In this document: positions 1 to 8,349 of the stretch, piece by piece
Layout: each line of letters starts with the position of its first letter
How positions within the stretch are numbered: the first letter of the stretch is position 1
Assembly (NCBI RefSeq): GCF_023498005.1
Contig: NZ_CP097289.1
Span: 2,108,001 to 2,172,000, forward strand
Reading direction: 5' to 3'
Length of the DNA stretch: 64,000 bases
DNA from: Streptomyces durmitorensis
GTDB lineage: Bacteria > Actinomycetota > Actinomycetes > Streptomycetales > Streptomycetaceae
Notes under the pieces: model-generated
What the model was told of the DNA's origin: nothing
The model's input: the letters and a program-made list of their open reading frames with translations, nothing else
Database searches by the model: none
Program-made: the position numbers and the translations under genes

Positions 1-32
1 GTGTCTTCCGGTCTTCTGAACCGAGGCGCCCC

Positions 33-686
33 ATGCACACTCCGCAGCACTCACACGAACCCGACAGCTCAGAGCCGTCCGCCATGGACGCCGTGCGTCT
101 GCGCCGGCTGAACCGCTGGCAGGCCGAGGAACTGCGAGAGGACCTCGCGGACCTGTACGTGGAATCCTCCGCGGTTGACTCCGGTGAGGAGTTCCACGGC
201 CGACAGGAGTTCCTGCATCGCCTGGCACACGACGTACAACAGCCGGGATTCGACATGCTGGTCGCCGAGGCGAAAGCACTGACCGGCTGCGCGTACGGAC
301 TTCCCGTGGCGCGCGACGGCTCCTGGTGGCAGGGGTTTGACGGTCCTCTGCCCCAGAACCTCGAGCAACTCACCGCGTCCGGACACGTCTTCGCGATCAC
401 CGAAACCCTCGTCCATCCGCACGAGCACGCCCGCGGACTCGCCCGCCGCCTGCAGGAACGCCTGCTCGCCGACCACCAGGCATCCCTCGGCGTCACCCTG
501 GCCGACCAGGCCGATCACCCCGCGCTCGCCGCCTTCGAAGCCTGGGGCTGGCAGGAGATCGGACAGATCCACCGGCAGCCACCTGCCCCGACAACCCTGC
601 GCGTACTGGTCCTTCGGCTCGGAGCGCGCACGACAGAGCACCCTGACGGTCTGGCTCACAACGCCCGGACCCAGCGGCCCGAGTAG
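33..686 (+). CDS. GNAT-family N-acetyltransferase
   Basis: The 217-residue protein has a GNAT-like pattern. Residues 122-145 run from a beta-strand (ITETLV) into an H-x(3)-R-G-x-A-R-x-L segment like the acetyl-CoA-binding motif A. Residues 162-177 (HPALAAFEAWGW) match the family's terminal helix-strand, where a position becomes a more distant 'F-x-x-x-G-F/W'. GNAT enzymes transfer acetyl from acetyl-CoA to an amine; the substrate cannot be read from the sequence. The ATG at 33 has GAGG six bases upstream; a second ATG at 84 is possible. It is the first gene in the window, so its upstream operon context is unknown. Confidence 0.7.
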   Translation: MHTPQHSHEPDSSEPSAMDAVRLRRLNRWQAEELREDLADLYVESSAVDSGEEFHGRQEFLHRLAHDVQQPGFDMLVAEAKALTGCAYGLPVARDGSWWQGFDGPLPQNLEQLTASGHVFAITETLVHPHEHARGLARRLQERLLADHQASLGVTLADQADHPALAAFEAWGWQEIGQIHRQPPAPTTLRVLVLRLGARTTEHPDGLAHNARTQRPE

Positions 687-1169
687 CCCCGCATCCGGCA
701 GCCCGCGGAGCATGCAGGGATACCGCAGGGCCCCTGTTTGGGATCCGCACGGCGGGCTACCCGAGCGAGGCGTCCAACGGTCGACCCGGGCGAAGGCACC
801 GGAGAGTTGGGGACACAGCTCCTGGTGCCGCCCGCAGCACGCGCACGCCGTCACCGCCCATCGCGGAAGCACCTCAGCGCTCGGCGCAGCTCGCGTTGCA
901 TCTGCTCTGGGAACGGCTCGTCCACCGGCAGGCCCCAGGCCCGTTCACTGGAGCACGAGCCCCGGGACCCTGATCATGCCGCGCGCCTGGTCGATCACCG
1001 CACGACTGGACAGCGCCCTGCCCTCGACGCACAACTGCCGCTTGGCCCAGCGAGGCAAGGATGCCGAGGTGATCCCATCGGCCGTAACACTCGTGTCGCC
1101 GCCGCCTGCCTCCCCCCTCATAGAGCCGAAAGCGACAAACCGAGCACTACCTAGCCCGCATAGTCCTGC
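687..1169. other. No intact gene; ANTAR-like scrap at 960-1052
   Basis: No reading frame here has a convincing start, ribosome site and protein-like composition. On the minus strand near 960-1052 a short piece reads ALSSRAVIDQARGMI, which resembles the core of ANTAR RNA-binding domains (usually SRxVIxQAKGxLM), but it ends within ten residues and has no receiver or GAF domain attached. I treat it as a possible relic only. Confidence 0.35.
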
Positions 1170-1520
1170 GTGCGCGGGTACATCAAGACCCTCGCCAACG
1201 AGGCCGCCGTCGACCGCACCGCGTTCTACGGCACCCGCCCCTACGCTCGCCTCCGCGCCGAGTTCGAACGACGGCTCCAGGCACTTCAAGACACCGGGGA
1301 GATCACCGACCCTCGCGAGGCCCAGATCACCCGGCTCAAGACAGAGAACACCAAGCTCAAAGAGCGGCTGACCAGGTCGGAGCAGATGATCGACGAGCTC
1401 GCGGACTTCCGTGGCCGCCCTGGCCCGGCTCGCCGCCCAGCACGAAGGAGATCGTCCGACTCCGCGAACCCGCCGGGACAAGTCGCGTCAGCCGCCTCCC
1501 GGCGCCACGAACCACCGTGA
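1170..1520 (+). pseudogene. Frameshifted coiled-coil protein, probably transposon-associated
   Basis: The reading frame starts at GTG 1170 with a helical, basic region (VRGYIKTLANEAAVDRTAFY) followed by a leucine-rich coiled coil at about residues 52-78 (ITRLKTENTKLKERL). After residue ~80 the frame degenerates into Arg/Pro/Ser-rich sequence. The protein-like continuation is found first in the +1 frame (VAALARLAAQH, about 1410) and then in the third frame (EIVRLREPAGTSRV, about 1445-1520), which implies two indels. Short proteins of this build often accompany tyrosine-recombinase transposable elements; that link is inferred from the architecture, and no recombinase gene is present nearby. Confidence 0.45.
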
Positions 1521-1570
1521 TCGGGACGTGCAGTTGAGTCGGACCCGAGCTTGCCCGAGATCACTACTAG

Positions 1571-2044
1571 TCACACGGCGAGGATCCATACAGAAAGAAT
1601 GGCCCCGCTCAAGGCGATGGCGGAGTGCAGTGCAACCCAAAGGGCATACATCCTGGTCCTCACCAGCAACGGGAAACGAAGGCGGTGGGTGCTTCGCACG
1701 GCCGCCAGCCCATCTTCAAATTCCAGTTCCGGGTGAAGTACACCGATCTTCTGACGCAGCCATCTGGCTTGCCGCATGTGAAACGCGCATCGCTCATGGG
1801 ACTTCAGCGACGCCATGGCTCCATAGATCCCCAGAGCCACCATGGTCACGGTCACCGTGAGCATGGGCGGGTGGAGGCCCTTTTGCGCGAGAAACCCCAG
1901 TCCGGCCGAGACGATGACGACGATGATGTTCGTCAACGTCGCCCGCTGGTTCTCGACCTGGCGGTCAGATTCACGCTGTTCCTGCCAGAACGCTAAAAGT
2001 ACGTCGGTCTTGTCAGCCACGGCTCCCCCTGCGCTCAGACTCAC
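1571..2044 (-). CDS. Hypothetical protein with three membrane segments
   Basis: I chose the GTG at 2044 as start because GAGG lies ten bases upstream and the residues before it are atypical; a GTG nine codons further in (VADKTDVL) is the alternative. The 157-residue product begins with a charged amphipathic region (LLAFWQEQRESDRQVENQ). It then has a hydrophobic segment at about 38-55, a second at about 60-80, a basic loop (MRQARWLRQK) and a C-terminal segment at about 131-156 (LHSAIALSGAILSVW). The pattern suggests a small SLATT-like or signalling membrane protein, but I do not recognise the family with confidence. It stands alone, with decayed sequence on both sides. Confidence 0.6.
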   Translation of the reverse strand: MSLSAGGAVADKTDVLLAFWQEQRESDRQVENQRATLTNIIVVIVSAGLGFLAQKGLHPPMLTVTVTMVALGIYGAMASLKSHERCAFHMRQARWLRQKIGVLHPELEFEDGLAAVRSTHRLRFPLLVRTRMYALWVALHSAIALSGAILSVWILAV

Positions 2045-2718
2045 ATGCTCCCCACCTCGTCTCAGATCATCTATCCCGCGGGGCCGTTGTCGACGCATGA
2101 CTCGGAACCCCCGGCGATGAGGCGTGATGCCCGTCACGCCAAGTGGGGCTGGAATGCAACACGCTCACCGAACTGCATCGCGAAACCGCTCGCACCGAGG
2201 TAGCAGCGTGATGGAGGCCGGAGCCACCCTGGACGAGGCCCAAGCGCTGCTGCGACACGAGGTGATCGAATGTCCACGGGCCCCGGACCTGCTAATCCGC
2301 TGCACCCGCCCGGCCGGCCAGGGCCTGGGGCCCCGGGGCCCCAGGAGAGCTCATCGGCCGCACGACGCGATCGCGCGGGTCACACACCCGGAGGCTTGTC
2401 CGTGCGAGCTCCGCTCCGGCAGCCCGCGTCCAAGCCCTCGCTGGCGGCGTCGACGCGTGCCCGCAACGCCGATGCGACCCCGCACTCGTCCCCAAACCTC
2501 CTGGCAACCGCACAGGTGAGAGACCTGCGGGCCGCTGACTCGCAAGGTGCGCATGCCTCCAGGGTCGCAGTTCACCCCGCACGGCCACGGGATCTCCCGC
2601 TGCATTCGAGCTGGGCCAACAGGCGCCGGAGAGTTCGTCGGGCGGGTACAGCCGATGACACGGGAATTCAACGGCGGGCAGCCGGTGGTCGCGACGGGCC
2701 TTGCTGCGTCTGGGGCGG
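2045..2718. other. Gene-free interval
   Basis: All frames here are Arg/Pro/Ala-rich or lack ribosome sites, and none shows recognisable domains. A short piece near 2210-2270 on the plus strand (ATLDEAQALLRHEVIE) could be a remnant of a longer protein. The interval separates the membrane protein from the cation efflux gene, whose stop lies at its right edge. Confidence 0.4.
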
Positions 2719-3432
2719 TCAGGTGCAGCAGTCGCATCCGGGGTGGCAGCCACATGCATCCTCTTCGGCGTTGGCGATGGGCGCCGCAGCGGCGGCCGGG
2801 GGCGCGCAGCATCCCTTGCCCTGCCAGGCGTCGCGGCCTTCCTTGACGGCGATGGCGGCGATGACAAGGCCGGCGATGGGGTCGGCCCAGGACCAGCCGA
2901 GGGTGGCGTTGAGGACGAGGCCGACCAGGAGGACGGCGGAGAGGTAGGTGCACAGGAGGGTCTGCTTGGAGTCGGCGACGGCGGAGGCGGAGCCGAGTTC
3001 GCGCCCGGCGCGGCGTTGGGCGGCGGACAGGAACGGCATGACCGCCAGGGACAGGGCGGCGATGACGATGCCGGGTATGGAGCGCTCGGCCTCGCCGGTG
3101 CCGGTCAGGGCGCGTACGGCGTCGACGCCGACGTAGGCGGCGAGGGCGAGGAAGGAGACCGCGATGATCCGCAGGGTGGTCTTCTCCCGGGCCTCGCGCA
3201 GGGCGTGGTCGCGGGCGGAGAACTGCCAGGCGACCGCGGCGGCCGAGGAGACCTCGATGACCGAGTCCAGACCGAAGCCGATCAGCGCGGTGGAGGAGGC
3301 GATCGTCCCTGCGGTGATCGCGACGACGGCCTCGATGACGTTGTAGGTGATCGTCGCAGCGACCAGCAGGCGTATCCGCTTCGCGAGAACATCCTGCCGG
3401 GCAAGGCTGGGGCCGATGGATATGGAGGCCAT
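2719..3432 (-). CDS. Cation diffusion facilitator-type metal efflux protein
   Basis: The 237-residue membrane protein has about six hydrophobic segments. Its second segment contains the GFGLDSVIEV motif of the CDF-related family, with the intramembrane Asp that helps bind metal. The usual C-terminal cytoplasmic domain is missing. Instead the protein ends in a Cys/His tail: a CC pair near residue 206, then CGCHPGCDCC in the last twelve residues, suited to soft metals such as Cd, Zn or Pb. The ATG overlaps the stop of the upstream regulator (TGATG), so the two genes are translationally coupled. Metal efflux is inferred from family, tail and regulator; which metal is not visible. Confidence 0.85.
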   Translation of the reverse strand: MASISIGPSLARQDVLAKRIRLLVAATITYNVIEAVVAITAGTIASSTALIGFGLDSVIEVSSAAAVAWQFSARDHALREAREKTTLRIIAVSFLALAAYVGVDAVRALTGTGEAERSIPGIVIAALSLAVMPFLSAAQRRAGRELGSASAVADSKQTLLCTYLSAVLLVGLVLNATLGWSWADPIAGLVIAAIAVKEGRDAWQGKGCCAPPAAAAAPIANAEEDACGCHPGCDCCT

Positions 3433-3782
3433 CAGCAGCACCCCTTCGTCTCGGCATCGACGCAGGTGCGGTCGGTCTCTACGGCGACCACGGCGGTGCG
3501 CAGGTCGTCCAGCGCGTGCCCGAGCCGTTCGTCGGCCAGTTCGTAGCGGGTGCGCCGTCCGTCGGGCACTGTGACGGCCAGGCCGCAGTCGCGCAGGCAG
3601 GCAAGGTGGTTCGACAGCCGGGTACGGGAGACGCCGAGCGCGTCGGCAAGATCGGCCGGGTAGGCCGGGGCATCCCGCAGGGCGAGCAGGATGCGGCAGC
3701 GGATCGGGTCGGCGAGTGCGCGGCCGAAGCGGGCCAGCACCTCGATGTCGGAGGCAACAGTCAGCACGGCACGACAGTACAT
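3432..3782 (-). CDS. cmtR: ArsR/SmtB-family metal sensor of the CmtR type
   Basis: The 116-residue winged-helix repressor carries ALADPIRCRILLAL and the recognition helix SRTRLSNHL. Cys62 and Cys66 lie in ACLRDCG and Cys107 in TDRTC, so the cysteines are 4 and 41 residues apart. That is the spacing of the Cd/Pb ligands Cys57, Cys61 and Cys102 of mycobacterial CmtR. Metal binding would release it from its operator and induce efflux. I chose the ATG at 3782 because AGGA lies just upstream; longer starts give atypical sequence. It is the first gene of the operon with the efflux pump and diverges from the chrB relic. An extra CC ends the protein. Confidence 0.88.
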   Translation of the reverse strand: MYCRAVLTVASDIEVLARFGRALADPIRCRILLALRDAPAYPADLADALGVSRTRLSNHLACLRDCGLAVTVPDGRRTRYELADERLGHALDDLRTAVVAVETDRTCVDAETKGCC

Positions 3783-3786
3783 AGAA

Positions 3787-3800
3787 TCCTGAATCCAGGA
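3787..3800. promoter_or_regulatory. Candidate operator upstream of cmtR
   Basis: TCCTGAATCCAGGA has perfect 5-bp arms (TCCTG/CAGGA) around a 4-bp centre. It lies in the 65-bp gap between the divergent cmtR and chrB starts, directly before the cmtR ATG. Its position fits autorepression and possible control of both directions, but the palindrome is short. Confidence 0.35.
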
Positions 3801-3847
3801 AACCGTGGACTCTAGATGAGAATGTAACGCCTGCTGCATTCCCGAGC

Positions 3848-4413
3848 GTGACGAATGCTGAACAGCGCATACGGTGGCTGCTCCTGGTGATCAAGCTGCC
3901 TGCGGATCCGTCCCGGCACCGGGTGGCGGTGTGGCGGGAACCGCGCAAGATCGGAGCCCTCTCGCTGGGCCAGGGCATCTGGGCCGTGCCGGAGGCGCCG
4001 GTCTTCGCCGACGGCGTGCAGCGTGCTCTCGACCTCATCGACAGCGCGGGCGGGCAGGGCGTGACGCTCCGGGCATCCGGGCGCTCGCCCGAGGACGCGT
4101 CCCGCTTCCGGGAGATGTTCACCGCCGCCCGATCGGCGGACTGGGCGGAGTTCCTCGCGGACTGCGGCAAGTTCGAGGCCGAGATCGACGAGGAGGTCCG
4201 CATCGCCAAGTTCACCCTGGCCGAGCTGGAAGAAGAGAAGCAGAGCCTGGAGCGGCTGCGTCGCTGGCACCGGGACCTGACCGCCCGTGACGTCTTCGGT
4301 GCCCCGGAGGCCGCCGAGGCCGGGACGCGCCTCAAGCAGTGCACAGCCATCTGCGAGGACTACGCCGAGCGCTCTTCGGCGCGCTGCACGCGCGTGACGA
4401 GGACGCCTTGTGA
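3848..4413 (+). pseudogene. chrB: Chromate resistance protein ChrB (N-terminal domain type), frameshifted near its end
   Basis: The sequence from GTG 3848 matches the ChrB N-terminal domain: RWLLLVIKLPADPSRHRVAVWR, then GALSLGQGIWAVPEAPVFADGV, EMFTAARSADWAEFLADCGKFEAEID and a coiled coil (FTLAELEEEKQSLERLRRWH). ChrB-type proteins act in chromate resistance as sensors or regulators. Near 4374 the frame slips. The normal ending (LFGALHARDEDAL, stop 4413) lies in another frame, so the uncorrected frame adds about 70 meaningless residues. All but the last ~15 residues are intact, so some function may remain. It diverges from cmtR, and its restored stop overlaps the next start (GTGA). Confidence 0.75.
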
Positions 4414-4850
4414 GCCATCCGCCTGTCGCCCCCTGCTGCCCCGATGCGGGCCATGTGCCCGCTGTACGCGGCGGGGTTCACCGCCGCCTTCGGCGCGCAC
4501 GGCATCGCCGCCAACCTCGGCGGCTTCTCCGAGGACGCCGTCGCCTCGCTGCTGGTCCTGGACGGTCTGCCCGCCCTGGACGACGGCGCCGAAGTGCTGC
4601 TGAAGCCGGCGTTCGGCTCGCTCCCCAACCGGATCGGCGGCAAGCCGGTCCTGCTCGGCGGCCTGAGCTCGTTCGCCGCAGCCTCCGCCCTTTCCCCGTC
4701 CGCTTCCGCGCTGGTGGCCCGCCTCAACCCGGCGGCCAAGCGCGGGCGTGCGTTCAGCAGTTACGGCTTCTACAAGTCCATCGGCTACACCCTCGGTGGC
4801 ATCCTGGTGCTGCAAGCCCACGCGGCTGCGGCGGAGGGCATGTGCGTACG
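4410..4850 (+). pseudogene. Truncated MFS transporter remnant downstream of chrB
   Basis: A GTG overlapping the chrB stop begins MSHPPVAP, but the frame changes by about 4440 to MRAMCPLYAAGFTAAFGAHGIAANLGGF. This continues with membrane-like sequence typical of Streptomyces MFS permeases coupled to chrB. The piece GSLPNRIGGKPVLLGG is the loop motif between segments 2 and 3. Sequence expected for the following segments is missing: SALSPSASALVARLNP follows directly, then RGRAFSSYGFYKSIGYTLGG. After about 120 residues the similarity stops, where a full transporter has about 400. At least one frameshift, one internal deletion and loss of the C-terminal two thirds make it non-functional. Confidence 0.6.
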
Positions 4851-5047
4851 GCCTCTGGGTGCGGATCGGCAGTGGGCGTGGGAGTGCCCCGGAGGCGACC
4901 GGAGAGGGCGACCGGGCCCGGATCGTAGTAGCTGATCAGCCCGCCGTGGGACCGGATGACAAAACAGCCAGAGTCGCCCTGAACGGGCAAGGGCCGCCGC
5001 GTCACGAGCCTGGCAAGGTCAGCAGACCGGACGGCAGGGGCCCTAGA

Positions 5048-7624
5048 GTGCGGCGTGTGTCGTCGTACAGCATCGGGCAGGCAGCGCGGCTGCTGGGAGT
5101 GAGTTCGGAGACGGTCCGGCGGTGGGCGGACTCCGGGCGCCCGGCGGGGTTCTTGATGACCACGGCCGCCCTCGAACACGAGGAGGGCAGCGCCCACGAC
5201 GACGGAAAAATGGACGACCTCCCTCGGGCCTTCAAGGGCAACCTCTGCCGCTGCACGGGATATCGCGCCATCGAGGACGCAGTGCGCGGCGTCAAGCACA
5301 CCGAACGCCCCTGCGCGGGCAAGGCGGTGGGCAAGAGTCTCGGCGCCCCGGCAGGACCCCAGGTCGTGACGGGCACCGCCCGCTACACCTTCGACGTCGA
5401 GGTCCCAGGGCTGCTGCACATGAAGCTGCTGCGCTCCCCGTACCCGCACGCCCGCATCCTCGCCATCGACACCTCCGCAGCCCTGCGGGTCCCCGGAGTC
5501 CACGCCGTCCTCACTCACGAGGACGCACCGCCCACGCTGTACTCCAGCGCCCGGCACGAACACCCCACCGAGGACCCGGACGACACCCGCGTTCTCGACG
5601 ACACCGTCCGCTACGTCGGCCAACGCGTCGCCGCCGTCGTCGCGACAAGCGAGCAGGCAGCCGAGGAGGGCTGCCGACGGATTGACGTGACGTACGAGGA
5701 ACTGCCGTTCGTCACCGATCCCGAGGAGGCCATGCGCGAGGGCGCGCCCGTCATTCACGCCGGCAAGGGGCCGGAGGTGCGGATCGCCCGCGTCGAGAAC
5801 AACGTGGCCGGCGAGGTGCACGGCGAGATCGGCTCCGCCGACGACGGATTCGCCGAAGCCGCGGTTGTGTACGAGGAGACGTTCCGCACCCAGCGGGTCC
5901 AGCACGCCAGCCTCGAAACCCACGGCTGTGTCGCCTACTTCGAGCCGAAGGAGGACGGCACGGGCGAGCGGCTCACGGTGCGGTCCGGCACCCAGACACC
6001 CTTCCTCACCCGCCGCGCACTGTGCGCTCTCTACGGACTACCGGAGGACGAAGTCCGCGTTGTCGCAGGCCGGGTGGGCGGCGGCTTCGGCGGCAAGCAG
6101 GAAATGCTGACCGAGGACATCGTCACCCTCGCCGCGCTCAAACTGCGGCGCCCCGTCAAGCTCGAGTACACCCGCGCCGAGCAGTTCTACGGCGCCACCA
6201 CCCGCCACCCGTTCACCATTCGCATCAAACTGGGCGCCCGGGCCGACGGCACACTGACCGCGATCCAGATGCGGGTGGTGTCCAACACGGGCGCGTACGG
6301 CAACCACGGCCCGGCCGTGATGTTCCACAGCGTCGGCGAGTCCTTCGCCGTCTACCGGGCCCCGCACAAGAAGGTGGACGCCTATTCCGTCTACACCAAC
6401 GGCGTTCCCGCCGGCGCCTTCCGGGGCTACGGCCTGGGCCAGGTCACCTTCGCCGTCGAGTCCGCCATGGACGAGATGGCCCGCCGCCTGGACATGGACC
6501 CGCTCGCCTTCCGGAAGCAGAACATCATCGGCCCCGGCGACCACATGCTCAGCCCGATCGGCGAGGAGGAAGACCTGCACATCGCCTCGTACGGCCTCGC
6601 CCAGTGCCTGGGCATCGTCCGCAAGGCCATCGCGGAGGACCGGAGCGCCGACGACGTGCCGAAGGGCTGGCTGACCGGCCAGGGCACGGCCATGGCGATG
6701 ATCGCCACGGGCCCGCCCGGCGGCCACTACGCCGACGCGGCCGTCAGCCTCCTCGCCGACGGGACGTACGACATCGCGGTCGGCACGGCCGAGTTCGGCA
6801 ACGGCACCACCACCGTCCACAAGCAGATCACCGCGGGAGCGCTCAACACCACCATGGACCGGATCGCCATCCGTCAGTCCGACACCGACGTCGTCCGCCA
6901 CGACACCGGCGCCTTCGGCTCGGCCGGCACGGTCGTGGCGGGCAAGGCGGTCCTGCTCGCCACGGAATCTCTGGCGGGCCGCTTGAAGACCTTCGCGGCA
7001 CGGCACACGGGCGTGGCGCGCCACTTGTGCACGCTCGGCGCGGAGGGGTTCGACTGCGCAGGACGGACGGTCACCCTCAAGGAGATCCACGAGGCGGCGC
7101 ATGCGCAGGGGGCGCTCGACGAGATCACGGCGGAGGGCCACTGGGGCGGCACCCCGCGCTCGGTGGCCTTCAACGCCCAGTGGTTCAGGATCGCCGTCGA
7201 CCCGGACACGGGCGAGATGAAGATCCTGCGCAGCGTCCACGCCGCCGACGCGGGCAAGGTCATGAACCCTCTGCAGTGCCGCGGCCAGATCGAGGGCGGA
7301 GTTGCCCAGGCACTGGGCGCCACGCTCTTCGAGACCGTACGCCTCGACGAGCGGGGCGAGGTGACGACGGCGGCCTTCCGGCGCTACCGCCTCCCGCAGT
7401 ACGCCGACGTGCCACGCACCGAGGTCCACTTCATGGAAACCACCGACGCGATCGGCCCCCTGGGAGCCAAGTCGATGAGCGAAAGCCCCTTCAACCCGGT
7501 GGCCCCCGACTTCGCCAACGCACTGCGCGATGCCACCGGGATCCGCTTCACCGAGATGCCGGTGACCCGCGACCGAGTCTGGCTGGCGATGGACCAGGAG
7601 GCGGCGCGAAGGGGGCGGGCCTGA
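5048..7624 (+). CDS. Mo-hydroxylase large subunit (xanthine/aldehyde dehydrogenase family) with a helix-turn-helix N-terminal graft
   Basis: From GTG 5048 (AGGGG seven bases upstream) the first ~33 residues are a MerR-like helix-turn-helix (SSYSIGQAARLLGVSSETVRRWADSG), as in molybdate-responsive TOBE regulators. At RPAGF the reading passes in frame into the last part of a [2Fe-2S] domain (FLMTTAAL...GNLCRCTGYRAIEDAVRG), so two of its four cluster cysteines (the CGxC half) are missing. From about residue 100 the molybdopterin subunit seems complete, with GRVGGGFGGKQEM, GAFRGYGLGQ, GSAGTVVAGK and GAKSMSESPFNPVAP with the Glu expected at the active site. The family oxidises purines, aldehydes or aromatic acyl-CoA thioesters. 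Electron exit through the cluster should be impaired. FAD-subunit genes are not adjacent. Confidence 0.8.
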   Translation: MRRVSSYSIGQAARLLGVSSETVRRWADSGRPAGFLMTTAALEHEEGSAHDDGKMDDLPRAFKGNLCRCTGYRAIEDAVRGVKHTERPCAGKAVGKSLGAPAGPQVVTGTARYTFDVEVPGLLHMKLLRSPYPHARILAIDTSAALRVPGVHAVLTHEDAPPTLYSSARHEHPTEDPDDTRVLDDTVRYVGQRVAAVVATSEQAAEEGCRRIDVTYEELPFVTDPEEAMREGAPVIHAGKGPEVRIARVENNVAGEVHGEIGSADDGFAEAAVVYEETFRTQRVQHASLETHGCVAYFEPKEDGTGERLTVRSGTQTPFLTRRALCALYGLPEDEVRVVAGRVGGGFGGKQEMLTEDIVTLAALKLRRPVKLEYTRAEQFYGATTRHPFTIRIKLGARADGTLTAIQMRVVSNTGAYGNHGPAVMFHSVGESFAVYRAPHKKVDAYSVYTNGVPAGAFRGYGLGQVTFAVESAMDEMARRLDMDPLAFRKQNIIGPGDHMLSPIGEEEDLHIASYGLAQCLGIVRKAIAEDRSADDVPKGWLTGQGTAMAMIATGPPGGHYADAAVSLLADGTYDIAVGTAEFGNGTTTVHKQITAGALNTTMDRIAIRQSDTDVVRHDTGAFGSAGTVVAGKAVLLATESLAGRLKTFAARHTGVARHLCTLGAEGFDCAGRTVTLKEIHEAAHAQGALDEITAEGHWGGTPRSVAFNAQWFRIAVDPDTGEMKILRSVHAADAGKVMNPLQCRGQIEGGVAQALGATLFETVRLDERGEVTTAAFRRYRLPQYADVPRTEVHFMETTDAIGPLGAKSMSESPFNPVAPDFANALRDATGIRFTEMPVTRDRVWLAMDQEAARRGRA

Positions 7625-7688
7625 TCCGAACGATGGCATGCCTCTACAAGGGCGGTCCGTCGCCCTCCAACTCCTGGTGGGAGTAGCG

Positions 7689-8349
7689 CTACTCCGTCCA
7701 GGGATCACCGATGTTGTGGTAACCGCGCTCCTCCCAGAAGCCGCGCCGGTCCTCGGTGAGGTACTCGATGCTGCGCAGCCACTTGGGGCTCTTGTATCCG
7801 TAGGGGTGGGGGACGACGAGACGTAGCGGGAAGCCGTGTTCGGCCGTGAGGGGTTCGCCGTTGTGGTGGGTGGCCAGAACCGTTTCGGGAGTGGCGAAGT
7901 CACTGAGGCGGAGGTTGGCGGCGTAGCCGTACTCCGCCCAGGCCATGACGTGCGTGACGCCCAGTGCGGGCGGGACCAGCTCCAGGACCGTCGTGGCGGC
8001 GATTCCGAACCACTCGTGGTCCGTCGAGGTGGGGCCGGTCGCGCAGTGCAGGTCGGCGACCACCGTGATCCGTGGGCGCGCGGTGAACTCGTCGCATTTC
8101 CATGTGTGTTCGTCGCCGTCGGCGGTTGCTCCGAAGACGCGCAGGTCCCAGCGCTCGGGGCGAAAGCGGGGGACGGGGCCGTAGTGCGATACGGGCCAGC
8201 CCAGCACGCGTCGCTGCCCCGGGGCACGGGGCGGGGAGTGCCGCGCGCATAGCTTTGCGGGCCGGCACGGTCACTTCCCACAGGTGCTCCCCCTCGTCTA
8301 CGTCCGGCCGGACGGAATCCTGGATACTCCGTTCAAACCGGGTAGGCAT
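7689..8349 (-). pseudogene. Sulfite-oxidase-like molybdopterin protein, frameshifted near the N-terminus
   Basis: Most of the protein (172 residues, 8207-7689) reads as a small sulfite-oxidase-fold enzyme: RWDLRVFG, DLHCATGPTSTDHEWFGI with the Cys that normally ligates molybdenum, HVMAWAEYGYAANLRLSDF, and a C-terminus PYGYKSPKWLRSIEYL...GYHNIGDPW. The natural N-terminus (MPTRFERSIQDSVRP from ATG 8349) lies in another frame. The frames meet near 8225 in a C/G-rich run, so one indel separates them. The start overlaps the end of the upstream modC relic by 17 bp, showing they once formed an operon. If the indel is a sequencing error, this would be a normal gene of about 220 codons. Confidence 0.65.

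Noticed and set aside
960..1052. ANTAR-domain regulator
   Set aside because: Only about 15 residues resemble the domain, with no start, no partner domain and loss of similarity right after.
6022..7686. 554-codon plus-strand open frame inside the Mo-hydroxylase gene
   Set aside because: It is an Arg/Pro/Gly/His-rich shadow in another frame of a gene with clear domains, as expected at this GC content.
7680..7695. Perfect palindrome GGAGTAGCGCTACTCC as operator
   Set aside because: It overlaps the 3' end of the sulfite-oxidase-like relic between converging genes, where an operator is not expected; a weak terminator is as likely.
6038..8281. 747-codon minus-strand open frame
   Set aside because: It lies antisense to the Mo-hydroxylase gene and runs out of frame through the sulfite-oxidase-like relic; it has no domain of its own.
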